A stretch of DNA of 64,000 nt, from contig NZ_CP121471.1 in the NCBI RefSeq assembly GCF_033954835.1, forward strand, positions 2,784,501-2,848,500, written 5' to 3'. The DNA comes from Thiorhodovibrio frisius (GTDB lineage Bacteria; Pseudomonadota; Gammaproteobacteria; Chromatiales; Chromatiaceae). The position numbers and the translations under genes are program-made. Of this stretch, positions 26,959 through 34,306 are shown piece by piece. Position 1 is the stretch's first letter, and the number at the start of each line of letters is the position of its first letter. The notes beneath the pieces were generated by a model. The model was not told the origin of the DNA. It saw only the letters and a list, made by a program, of their open reading frames with translations, and searched no databases.

Positions 26959-27243
26959 CTACATAAATATAGTAAAATTTTGATGCACAAAGGGCCGTAT
27001 CAACAACGCTCCCGCCGACACCTCTGAGAGATCTTCATCCGCTAAATCCGTCGGCCGGGCAGGAATCACCAGATTCAAGACCTGCGCGGTGTTTTCTAAG
27101 GCATTGACCTTCACGCCATCAGGAACCACGACGCCCTCCGCTTTCAGGGTTCCTGCCGGATCGGCCAGAAGCCGCTGCTTGAAGGCCTCGTCGGCCCAGC
27201 ACTTGGCAATGAGTTGCTGATACTGTTTGGCTTGGTCGTTCAT
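26959..27243 (-). CDS. NHLP-family ribosomal peptide precursor 1
   Basis: 94 residues from ATG 27243, preceded by TGAGAACACC as in all precursors here. Residues 1-77 form a nitrile-hydratase-alpha-like leader (KQYQQLIAKCWADEAFKQRLL, then VLNLVIPARPTDLADEDL). The leader ends in VSAG, a C39 cleavage site. The predicted core is the 16 residues ALLIRPFVHQNFTIFM. It has no Cys or Ser and one Thr, so lanthionine or thiazole formation is unlikely; it is strongly hydrophobic with one Arg and one His. The leader region is nearly identical in DNA to precursor 2, but similarity stops at the leader end (27031). The exporter genes downstream are the expected processing and secretion machinery. Confidence 0.88.
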   Translation of the reverse strand: MNDQAKQYQQLIAKCWADEAFKQRLLADPAGTLKAEGVVVPDGVKVNALENTAQVLNLVIPARPTDLADEDLSEVSAGALLIRPFVHQNFTIFM

Positions 27244-27362
27244 GGTGTTCTCAGTTAGACATTCGTGAGTTGAGTAACGCGCCGTCATGGAATTTCCCAC
27301 CCTGGAGGCAAACATCCCGTTCAGCAGCGGCGCGCTGGCCCAGTTAGCATGCCCGCTTCGCA

Positions 27363-27704
27363 GTGGTCAGACAACTAAAATGGCTATCCTTGCTGGTCGT
27401 TCTCTCTCACTGGAGTTTCATCGGTAAAACTGCTAGGGGGTTCGATTTCCTGGGGTATCGCTTCCGACCGGGCCGGAAACTGCGGCCCGCCCAGCAGTCC
27501 ATCGACCGACTCACCACTCGTGCACGCCGGCTTCATGAGCAAGGAGCCCCTCTCTATCGGCTTCGGCAGACCATGTGGCGTTAGTATCGATGGCTGCATG
27601 GCGGGCTGCGCGGGCGAGTCAGCACCAAACAGCGATTCCTCAGGGTCTGGGTCACCGTTCTAAAACGACTTCACCTCACCGGCAACCGTATCCGCCCGCG
27701 CTGA
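27363..27704 (+). pseudogene. Reverse transcriptase C-terminal fragment, copy 2 (internal stop)
   Basis: The same fragment as copies 1 and 3, read from ATG 27363 through FIGKTARGFDFLGYRF. The frame is interrupted by TAG at 27582-27584, where the other copies have TGG (Trp). After the stop the same frame continues with YRWLHGGLRGR to a TGA at 27702-27704. The first 54 bases differ from copy 1 but are identical to copy 3, so copies 2 and 3 arose by a later duplication with an 895-bp offset. Antisense to the precursors. Confidence 0.8.
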
Positions 27705-27788
27705 GCGGCCTCCGGCCGCGCACGGTAGGGTGTCGCTTGACCACAGCCAGGCGCGTTCTGCGCCCTGGCTTCCCCGCCGCGCGTGGAT

Positions 27789-27926
27789 CTATCTTGTTCA
27801 ACTCATTTAAACAAAATTACCATTTACCGGTGATTCATTCTTTGTTATCTAAAATAACTATTGTTCTGATTTTCCTCTATATTTTTAAATCAAGTATATC
27901 CTGTACCTCCCGCCGTGCCGCTCAAC
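27789..27926. other. AT-rich variable slot of cassette 2
   Basis: About 138 bases between the constant RT-fragment flank (ends CGTGGATC at 27788) and the constant leader sequence (resumes TCTTCATCCGC at 27927). Much of it is strongly AT-rich, for example around 27790-27900 with runs of T and A, unlike the GC-rich flanks. It contains the core codons and 3' end of precursor 2. The equivalent slot of cassette 1 (about 26948-27030) is shorter and has unrelated sequence, although it too starts AT-rich. Confidence 0.7.
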
Positions 27927-28138
27927 TCTTCATCCGCTAAATCCGTCCGCCGGGCAGGAATCACCAGATTCAAGACCTGCGCGGTGTTTTCTAAGGCATT
28001 GATCTTCACGCCATCAGGAACCGCGACGCCCTCCGCTTTCAAGGTTCCTGCCGGATCGGCCAGAAGCCGCTGCTTGAAGGCCTCATCCGCCCAGCACTTG
28101 GCAATGAGTTGTTGGTATTGGTTGGATTGGTCGTTCAT
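27890..28138 (-). CDS. NHLP-family ribosomal peptide precursor 2 (very short core)
   Basis: 82 residues from ATG 28138, with GGAGAACACC as ribosome site. The leader is almost the same as precursor 1 (KQ to NQ at residues 5-6 and a few conservative changes) and ends DLADEELSGTAGG. After the Gly-Gly only TGYT remains before the stop, so any mature product would be a tetrapeptide, or the core has been lost. The 3' end lies in an AT-rich insert. Its upstream region (28139-28260) is nearly identical to that of precursor 1, including the spacer before the RT fragment, and marks an 895-bp duplication unit. Confidence 0.82.
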   Translation of the reverse strand: MNDQSNQYQQLIAKCWADEAFKQRLLADPAGTLKAEGVAVPDGVKINALENTAQVLNLVIPARRTDLADEELSGTAGGTGYT

Positions 28139-28257
28139 GGTGTTCTCCGATAGACATTCGTGAGTTGAGTAACGCGCCGTCATGGAATTCCCCACCCTGG
28201 AGGCAAACATCCCGTTCAGCAGCGGCGCGCTGGCCCAGTTAGCATGCCCGCTTCGCA

Positions 28258-28599
28258 GTGGTCAGACAACTAAAATGGCTATCCTTGCTGGTCGTTCTCT
28301 CTCACTGGAGTTTCATCGGTAAAACTGCTAGGGGGTTCGATTTCCTGGGGTATCGCTTCCGACCGGGCCGGAAACTGCGGCCCGCCCAGCAGTCCATCGA
28401 CCGACTCATCACCCGTGCGCGTCGGCTTCATGAGCAAGGAGCCGATCTCTATCGGCTGCGGCAGACCGTGTGGCGTTGGTATCGATGGCTGCATGGCGGG
28501 CTGCGCGGCCACGTCAGCACCAAGGGACGATTCACCAGGGTCTGGGTCACCGTGCTAAAACGACTTCACCTCACCGGCAATCGTATCCGCCCGCGCTGA
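28258..28599 (+). pseudogene. Reverse transcriptase C-terminal fragment, copy 3
   Basis: A 113-codon uninterrupted frame with the same content as copies 1 and 2: FIGKTARGFDFLGYRF, a basic helix, WRWYRWLHGGLRG, and the ending HLTGNRIRPR. Only the post-catalytic part of the enzyme is present. It is virtually identical to copy 2 over the first 150 bases. It lies between precursor 2 and precursor 3 on the opposite strand. The open frame may simply reflect recent duplication rather than selection. Confidence 0.8.
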
Positions 28600-28686
28600 G
28601 CGGCCTCCGGCTGCGCGCGGGTGGGTGCCACCAGGCTAAAGCTCGGCGCGTTCTGCATCGCTGTCTCGCTCTCTCCCACATGCGTT

Positions 28687-28977
28687 TCACCCACGCACGC
28701 CAGGTCTGCGGTCGGTCGGGCATACCATGCCGCCACCAACAATCCCACCACTTACGCCGCCCAACCCCTCATCAGATAATTCTGTTGGCCTAATCGGAAT
28801 CACCAGATTCAAGACCTCCGCGGTGTTTTCCACTACCTGAATCCGGATGCCTTCGGGCACCTCCCCCCCCTCGTCTTTGAGTGTCTTGGCCGGGTTGGCC
28901 AGGAGCCGCTGCTTGAAGGCCTCGTCGGCCCAGCACTTATTGATGAGTTGCTGATACTGTTTGGCTTGGTCATTCAT
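28687..28977 (-). CDS. NHLP-family ribosomal peptide precursor 3
   Basis: 96 residues from ATG 28977, behind AGGAGAACACT. The leader shares MNDQAKQYQQLI-KCWADEAFKQRLL with the others but is more diverged in the middle (LKDEGGEVPEGIRIQVVENTAEV). It ends ELSDEGLGGVSGG. The core after Gly-Gly is IVGGGMVCPTDRRPGVRG: 18 residues, Gly- and Arg-rich with one Cys and one Thr, the only core in the array with a Cys. The permease gene lies 62 bases upstream on the same strand, so the two may share a transcript. Confidence 0.87.
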   Translation of the reverse strand: MNDQAKQYQQLINKCWADEAFKQRLLANPAKTLKDEGGEVPEGIRIQVVENTAEVLNLVIPIRPTELSDEGLGGVSGGIVGGGMVCPTDRRPGVRG

Positions 28978-29039
28978 AGTGTTCTCCTATAGAAGACCCT
29001 AGGTATCCATTAGAATTTTAGGAAATTCTCTGCTGGGTA

Positions 29040-30749
29040 TTAGTGTTTAAAGTGCAGCCTTGTTTGCGTCTCTTCTCCCACGCATTTGGTTACAACTTTG
29101 TCTGCCCATGAGCGGACGAGGAAGCCAGCTAGTTGACGCGCACCATCGGATTCAACAATCTCACCCATCGACGGAGCTGTTTCCGGAAGCCCTGGTGCAT
29201 TTCCAAGATGGGTAATGCAGATATCAAGATTGTACTCATCAAAAGAAGCCTCAATGTCAGTAACGGAGGAGACTGTCTCGAGATATCCAAGGGCCTCAAC
29301 ATACTCGATGGTGGCGGCGGTGGCCTTCTTAATCACTTCAGGACGGGCCGCCCAGGCGCCGCCCTGCTTTTCCATAAAAGTGGCAATAGCCTGATGGTAA
29401 TGCGTGTCTGACTCAAGCTTGAGAGAGGCTTTTGCTTTGATGCCAATGCGGAAGATCAGGTTAAGGACGAGAGCTGAGATTGTAGCTGCGGAAAGCGAGG
29501 AAGAGAAGATGGCCCTGAGGATAGGATGCAGGTCCGCGAACGCTTGAGGCAATAGATCTACCGTTAGACCGCAAATTATGGACAGGCCGATGATAAATGT
29601 TTTCCTGCCATCGAGCATTCTGGACATGATAATCTGAATACCTGCCACAATCATAAAGCCGAGTGCGAATACAAGAGTTGCACCCACCACGGGACGCGGC
29701 ATGATCGCAAAAATTCCGGTGATCTTTGGACAAAATGCCAGCATGATGAGAACTATCCCAGTACTCCAGGCAATGGCGCGGCTGGTGGCTCCAGTGGCAA
29801 TGGTTAGACCAATATTGGTGGAGGATGTCGATTGACCAAATCCGCCGAATACGCCCGCCGAGAAACATCCCACCGCATCAGCTAGGATGCCTTTTTGAAT
29901 GTTGTCCATGTCTGGACGTTTCCATTGAGTATCATTGATTTTTTGGCAGGTGGTTATATCTCCAACACTCTTGAGGCTGGAGCAGACCATCGCGATAATT
30001 ATGGGCAGAACCATATTTACATCGAAGGCCCAACCTGGGTGGATGGAGAATGGAAACCAGATAACCGGACGTGACATGGCATGGCTAATCTCTTGGACTG
30101 TTAATGCGCCGAAAAGCATGGCTGCTGTATAACCAGCCACCATGCCTATGAGGGCACAGAACAGCTTCACCTTCCCCTGTGTCCAAACATTAAGGCCGAC
30201 CATGATTGCAAGGGTGATACCACCAATCATTGCCCCTTGACCATTGATTGCACCGGATGGATCGAGGTCGAGGAAATTCTGCCCACTCATTTTGACGACC
30301 GTTATGCCAACCATAGCCACGATAAGTCCGGTCACTTCGGTGGGAAAGAGCACACGGAGCTTGTGTATTGCGCGGGAGAAAAGTGCTTCGATTACTCCGG
30401 CAAAAGCGGTCATGCCAAAGACGAGCGGCAGGCCGCCGGTTTTCATACAAAGAAAGGACGCAGCCAGATAGGACGGGCCGCATAACTGCGGACAGAGATA
30501 GCCTGATCCCACCGGACCTTTACGTAAAGATTGAACAATGACGCCGATGCCCCCTGCAAGCATAGACATGCTGATAACAAAGGCAGCCTGATCGGTGGTG
30601 CCGCCGCCTTCGTGGATAAGGAGAATGGGAAGTACAAAGGAAATGGCTATGATGCTGAAATGTTGCAAACCAAGAAATGCGTTGATCAACAAGGGTGGAC
30701 GATCTTCAAGCCCATAGAGCAAAGAGGTTGGTTTCATGCTGTGATTCAT
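29040..30749 (-). CDS. NCS2-type nucleobase permease with extra C-terminal domain
   Basis: About 569 residues. The start is uncertain: ATG 30749 or 30737 fits the family N-terminus, while a GTG at 30791 opens the frame; none has a good ribosome site. Roughly 450 residues are hydrophobic with 12-14 helices and resemble xanthine/uracil permeases, which import nucleobases with H+ or Na+. It carries the family-like QNFLDLDPSGAI and GFGQSTSSTNIGL segments. The last ~125 residues are soluble: helix, strand SFDEYNLDICI, HLGNAPG, then ARQLAGFLVRSWADKVV and QTRLHFKH. This pattern resembles an RsbW-like HATPase domain lacking the N-box Asn. GC content is visibly lower than in the rest of the window, suggesting transfer. 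Sited among peptide precursors, its link to them is unclear. Confidence 0.82.
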   Translation of the reverse strand: MNHSMKPTSLLYGLEDRPPLLINAFLGLQHFSIIAISFVLPILLIHEGGGTTDQAAFVISMSMLAGGIGVIVQSLRKGPVGSGYLCPQLCGPSYLAASFLCMKTGGLPLVFGMTAFAGVIEALFSRAIHKLRVLFPTEVTGLIVAMVGITVVKMSGQNFLDLDPSGAINGQGAMIGGITLAIMVGLNVWTQGKVKLFCALIGMVAGYTAAMLFGALTVQEISHAMSRPVIWFPFSIHPGWAFDVNMVLPIIIAMVCSSLKSVGDITTCQKINDTQWKRPDMDNIQKGILADAVGCFSAGVFGGFGQSTSSTNIGLTIATGATSRAIAWSTGIVLIMLAFCPKITGIFAIMPRPVVGATLVFALGFMIVAGIQIIMSRMLDGRKTFIIGLSIICGLTVDLLPQAFADLHPILRAIFSSSLSAATISALVLNLIFRIGIKAKASLKLESDTHYHQAIATFMEKQGGAWAARPEVIKKATAATIEYVEALGYLETVSSVTDIEASFDEYNLDICITHLGNAPGLPETAPSMGEIVESDGARQLAGFLVRSWADKVVTKCVGEETQTRLHFKH

Positions 30750-30975
30750 CGGGTACGCGTCTGGTTTTTCATGACATTTTTGCCTAAACACCTCTTGCGG
30801 GAGATGCGCTAGCCCGCATCGCTCATCATACTTGGCGCTTACTTGCCTGCAGACTTTGACTCTTTGACAACTCCTGGCGACCGCACTCGGCCATTATGTT
30901 GAGCGCTACATTACGGCCAGGTGCGGATGTTCAACCGGCGCCAGCGAGTAATGACAACGCCTCCTTCAGCGGACG

Positions 30976-31096
30976 TTCCATACGGAGAGCTGCGCGGCAG
31001 GCTCATCCGAGTCTGAACCAATGGGCGATTCACCTGGGTCTGGGTCACAGCACGAAACGGCTTCACCTCACCGGCAACAGTATCCGCCAACGCTGA
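30976..31096 (+). pseudogene. Reverse transcriptase C-terminal fragment, copy 4 (decayed)
   Basis: DNA similarity to the ends of copies 1-3 is clear in CTTCACCTCACCGGCAAC and TCCGCCAACGCTGA, and the following GGCCTCCGGCTCC matches the flank of the other copies. Frameshifts and an in-frame stop break the coding sequence: the tail LTGNSIRQR is in one frame and GRFTWVWV in another. It is the oldest-looking member of the array. Confidence 0.65.
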
Positions 31097-31253
31097 ACGG
31101 CCTCCGGCTCCACGCGGATGGGGTGTCACCGGTTCAAGGAAAGCCGGGTTCTGTGGCCCTATCTGCGCCCGCCCTTGCGCGCTGACACCTCGACATTTAC
31201 ATCACGTCCATATCCCCCTTCAAACTAAAACAACTTATCTCCATATCTACCCA

Positions 31254-31335
31254 GGGTGTTCTCCAGTGGTTGATGGTGCCCCCTCAGATCACCTGCGGCG
31301 TTTCGGGCGAGGAGCAGGGGACCGGACCCGGACCG
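31254..31335. repeat. Relic of a deleted precursor gene's upstream region
   Basis: GGTGTTCTCCAGTGGTTGAT and the following bases, including GCGAGGAGCAGGGGA, align with the sequence just upstream of precursor 4 (31625 onward) and more loosely with that of precursor 5 (32100 onward). These regions carry the ribosome site and leader transcript of the precursors. Here no leader peptide follows (to the left, on the minus strand), so one more precursor gene appears to have been lost between the RT relic and precursor 4. Confidence 0.6.
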
Positions 31336-31375
31336 CCTGAACAGATCAGAACCCGACCTACCCTCTCCCCCGCAG

Positions 31376-31624
31376 TCAACGAGTCATAAAGCCACCCGCC
31401 ACCGCCTCCAACGCGTTGTCAGGTACATCCGTTGGGCAGGCAGGAATGACCAGATTCATGACCTGCGCGGTATTTTCCAACACCTGAATCCGAGTTCCCT
31501 CGGGCACATTAATACCCTCCGCCTTAAGCGTCCCGGCCGGATCGGCCAACAGCCGCTGCTTGAAGGGCTCGTCAGTCCAGCACTTTTTGATGAGTTGCTG
31601 ATACTGTTTGAGTTGGTCGTTCAT
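31376..31624 (-). CDS. NHLP-family ribosomal peptide precursor 4 (short core)
   Basis: 82 residues from ATG 31624, behind CTGGAGAACATC. The leader is MNDQLKQYQQLIKKCWTDEPFKQRLLADPAGTL-like at its start and ends VPDNALEAVAGG. Only FMTR follows the Gly-Gly, so the encoded core is four residues, as in precursor 2. The leader remains intact and conserved, which argues that it was functional recently. Lies between the relic at 31254 and precursor 5, all on the minus strand. Confidence 0.82.
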   Translation of the reverse strand: MNDQLKQYQQLIKKCWTDEPFKQRLLADPAGTLKAEGINVPEGTRIQVLENTAQVMNLVIPACPTDVPDNALEAVAGGFMTR

Positions 31625-31811
31625 GATGTTCTCCAGTAGTTGATGATGACCTTTCGGGTCATTCGCTGCGGTAACGGCGAGGAGCAGAACCCTGACCGCG
31701 TGATCAGATCAGGACGCGGCACAGCCCCCATGCATCCGATCCGCCAAGGATAATGCCAGCGTCAAGAAGATAGTATCGAGCAACGGCTTCGCTCCATACC
31801 ATTGAAAATCC

Positions 31812-32099
31812 CTATATCGCAAAACCCGCATTCAAAGCCAATGGAATCGCGCTCTCAGACCCTTGACCTGCCGCCAGACCAGCCAACTCATCATCTGCGA
31901 GTTCTGTAGGCCGGATGGGGATAACGAGGTTCAAGACCTGCGCGGTGTTTTCCACGACCTGAACTTGAACTCCCTCGGGCAGCTCAAACCCCTCGTCTTT
32001 GAGCGTCTCAGCCGGCTTTGCCAGGAGCCGCTGCTTGAAGGCCTCGTCGGCCCAGCACTTATTTATCAGCTGCTGGTACTGTGTGGATTGTTCTTTCAT
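31812..32099 (-). CDS. NHLP-family ribosomal peptide precursor 5
   Basis: 95 residues from ATG 32099 (an upstream in-frame start at 32219 adds unrelated residues); ribosome site GGGAGAACACG. The leader begins MKEQSTQYQQLINKCWADE-like and ends ELADDELAGLAAG. The predicted core after Ala-Gly is QGSESAIPLALNAGFAI: 17 residues, Ala-rich with two Ser and no Cys. It is the first precursor of the minus-strand series and lies 267 bases from the divergent phosphatase gene, so the intervening region probably holds promoters for both. Confidence 0.86.
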   Translation of the reverse strand: MKEQSTQYQQLINKCWADEAFKQRLLAKPAETLKDEGFELPEGVQVQVVENTAQVLNLVIPIRPTELADDELAGLAAGQGSESAIPLALNAGFAI

Positions 32100-32337
32100 C
32101 GTGTTCTCCCGTATTTGAAAATCGTTTCCCAACCCGAAGCGGCGATTCTGGCGAGGAGCAGAACCAGGACTGCTTGACTCTATCAGGACGCAGCAGCCTA
32201 CTTGTGCCGAACAGGCCAAGGATAGAACATTCCCGCCAAAAAGCTAGATGCAAAGCATCACTTCGTATATTGTTAAATCGACTGAATGATCAAACTGACC
32301 GACCACCGCTGCGAAGCACACCTTCTGAGGTGATGAC

Positions 32338-32376
32338 GATGACACTCTCTACAGCAGTCCATAACGATGATCTCTA
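32338..32376 (+). CDS. Possible short leader ORF coupled to the phosphatase gene
   Basis: ATG 32338, eight bases after a GAGG, encodes MTLSTAVHNDDL and stops at TAA 32374-32376. The phosphatase ATG (32367) lies inside it in another frame and has no ribosome site of its own. Overlapping stop and start regions of this kind allow translation re-initiation. This rests only on spacing; the peptide resembles nothing known. Confidence 0.3.
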
Positions 32377-34217
32377 AAAGTTTAGGCCTTAAGTTGACAG
32401 TTCTTGTGCTTGGTGTTTCAGCCCTGATTCTTGGGGCAGTATTGACCAACACCTACCTGTTCTCGAAACACGTTATTGTCGAACAAGCAGAAGAGCGCAG
32501 CCGGACCCTTGGCAGAGAGGCCGCCAACAGAATTGCCGCACTAATTAAGCCTGTCGAGCAAGCGGCACAAAACATTGCCCTGGCAATGGAAGACAGCTCG
32601 CTGAGGAGTGAAGAAATCAGCTTGCTGCCTCAGCGTGTGGTGAATAACAACCAGGATCTTTTCGGCATGGCCATCGCCTTTGAGCCATACGAATTATCCA
32701 AGGATAAGCGGTTTTTTTCCCCTTACAGCTACCGCGATCAGGATGAAATTAAAAGCATTATGATCGGCGGTCCTGATGAAAACTATTTTGAGCTACACTG
32801 GTATAAAGTTTGTAAAGAAAAGGGGGTACCAGTCTGGTCAGAACCCTATTACGACACCGTCGGCTCTAAGTCGCTCATGGTCACCTATTCAGTCCCCTTT
32901 TATCGTGCAGATAAGGGAGGCACGCATTTCGCCGGTGTCGTTACCGCGGATATCACCCTTGATTGGTTGCAGGAGATGATGTCGGGCTTCAAGCTTTACC
33001 AAACCGGCTACACTTTAATCCTCAGCGCTTCCGGGACCTTTATCTACCATCCGGTCCAGCAATTGGTATCAAATGAAACGATTTTTTCACTCGCCGACAG
33101 GTTGCAGAGTGAAGAGTTGACTGAGATCGGCCGCAATATGATTGCCGGCAAGACGGATTTCATTGTGCGTCCGAGCTTCCGTGACAAAAAAGAAAGCTTT
33201 TTGTTCTATATGCCTTTGCCCATTGGCGGCTGGTCGCTTGGGTTTCTCTTCCCGACCAATGAGGTTTTAACTCACGTACACGAATTAACGCGCAATACGC
33301 TACTAATCGGTCTTGCCGGTTTTGTCGTACTCACCCTGGCCGTGTTATGGATTTCCAGACGCATTACCCAGCCCATTCGGACTCTTTCAGATGGTGCACT
33401 TGAAATTGCTGGAGGCAATCTTTACGCGACTCTACCATCCGCGCAATCTAAAGATGAAGTGGGCCAACTGACTGACTCCTTGAATACCATGCAGAAGTCG
33501 CTACATGCCTATGTCGCTAATCTGGAACAAACCACAATTCACAAAGAGCGGATAGAGTCAGAATTACGGATCGCCCGTGACATTCAGATGGGCATCCTGC
33601 CGAAACTCTTTCCAGCGTTTTCCGAGTATGAGGAATTTGATATTTTTGCCAGCCTCAAGTCAGCCAAAGAAGTGGGTGGCGATCTTTACGACTTCTTTTT
33701 TATTGATCCGCACCACGTCTGTTTTAACATCGGGGATGTTTCTGGCAAAGGTGTACCGGCAGCCTTCTTTATGGCCATCACCAAGACCCTGATCAAGGTG
33801 ATGGCTGAACGAGACTCCGACCCTCACCGGATTATTGAAAAGGTCAATAATGACCTGGCCGAGGACAATGAATCCTGCATGTTCGTCACATTGTTTCTGG
33901 CTATTCTAGACATTCGTACCGGCCAAGTGAGTTACTGCTGCGCCGGTCACAATCCACCCATTCTGAGACAAGCGGGGGTGACGACCTACCTGAAAACCAT
34001 GGGCGAACCGATTGCCGGCGCCTTGCCCGATATCGAATACACCACTCAGTACCTGACTCTGGCCCCAGGAGACACGATATTTCTCTACACCGACGGCGTC
34101 ACAGAAGCGATGAATATAAATGATGAACTCTATTCCGATGCACGACTGCTCAACTTTATGACCCAGGTAGAAACACAAAATGCTGCTGATATCATTGAGC
34201 CATACCATTACCCATAA
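32367..34217 (+). pseudogene. SpoIIE-type PP2C phosphatase sensor gene, 5' part (split by IS)
   Basis: 616 residues: TM about 7-28, periplasmic dCache about 38-295 (FFSPYSYRDQDE and WSEPYYDTVGSKSLMVTYSVPFY), TM about 307-328, HAMP about 329-382, then a PP2C/SpoIIE domain from about 395 (QMGILPK, KEVGGDLYDFF, GDVSGKGVPAAFFMA, TDGVTEAMN). Such proteins dephosphorylate STAS antagonists in partner-switching systems. At 34200 the IS4-type element interrupts the gene. The frame reads six codons into the terminal repeat (PYHYP, stop). The missing last 30 codons include the final metal-binding Asp-Asp motif and lie intact at 36585-36676. The truncated product probably lacks phosphatase activity. GC content is low compared with most of the window. 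Confidence 0.9.
34191..34200. repeat. Target-site duplication, left copy
   Basis: ATCATTGAGC directly abuts the left end of the IS4-type element; an identical 10-mer follows its right end at 36575-36584. Joining the flanks through one copy restores the phosphatase frame (AADIIEQVSRSV), proving the insertion point. Confidence 0.97.
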
Positions 34218-34218
34218 C
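34201..34218 (+). repeat. Left terminal inverted repeat
   Basis: CATACCATTACCCATAAC, a perfect inverse of the right end. It contains the in-frame TAA (34215-34217) that truncates the phosphatase. Confidence 0.97.
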
Positions 34219-34306
34219 TCCCCGCCCCCAGCGTCGTCCAGGGCTGGACACAGCTACCGAGATCTGCTGAGATGCCGTCCCATCATCACCGACGGGACGA
34301 AAGACA

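Noticed and set aside
26524-28599. RT fragments as a working diversity-generating retroelement
   Set aside because: All copies encode only the post-catalytic tail; no catalytic box, and no template/variable repeat pair with adenine-biased changes was seen. They may still mark a past element.
26959-32099. NHLP genes as true nitrile hydratase subunits
   Set aside because: They are 82-96 residues long, lack the metal-binding Cys cluster, end in Gly-Gly-like sites and sit beside C39-ABC export genes.
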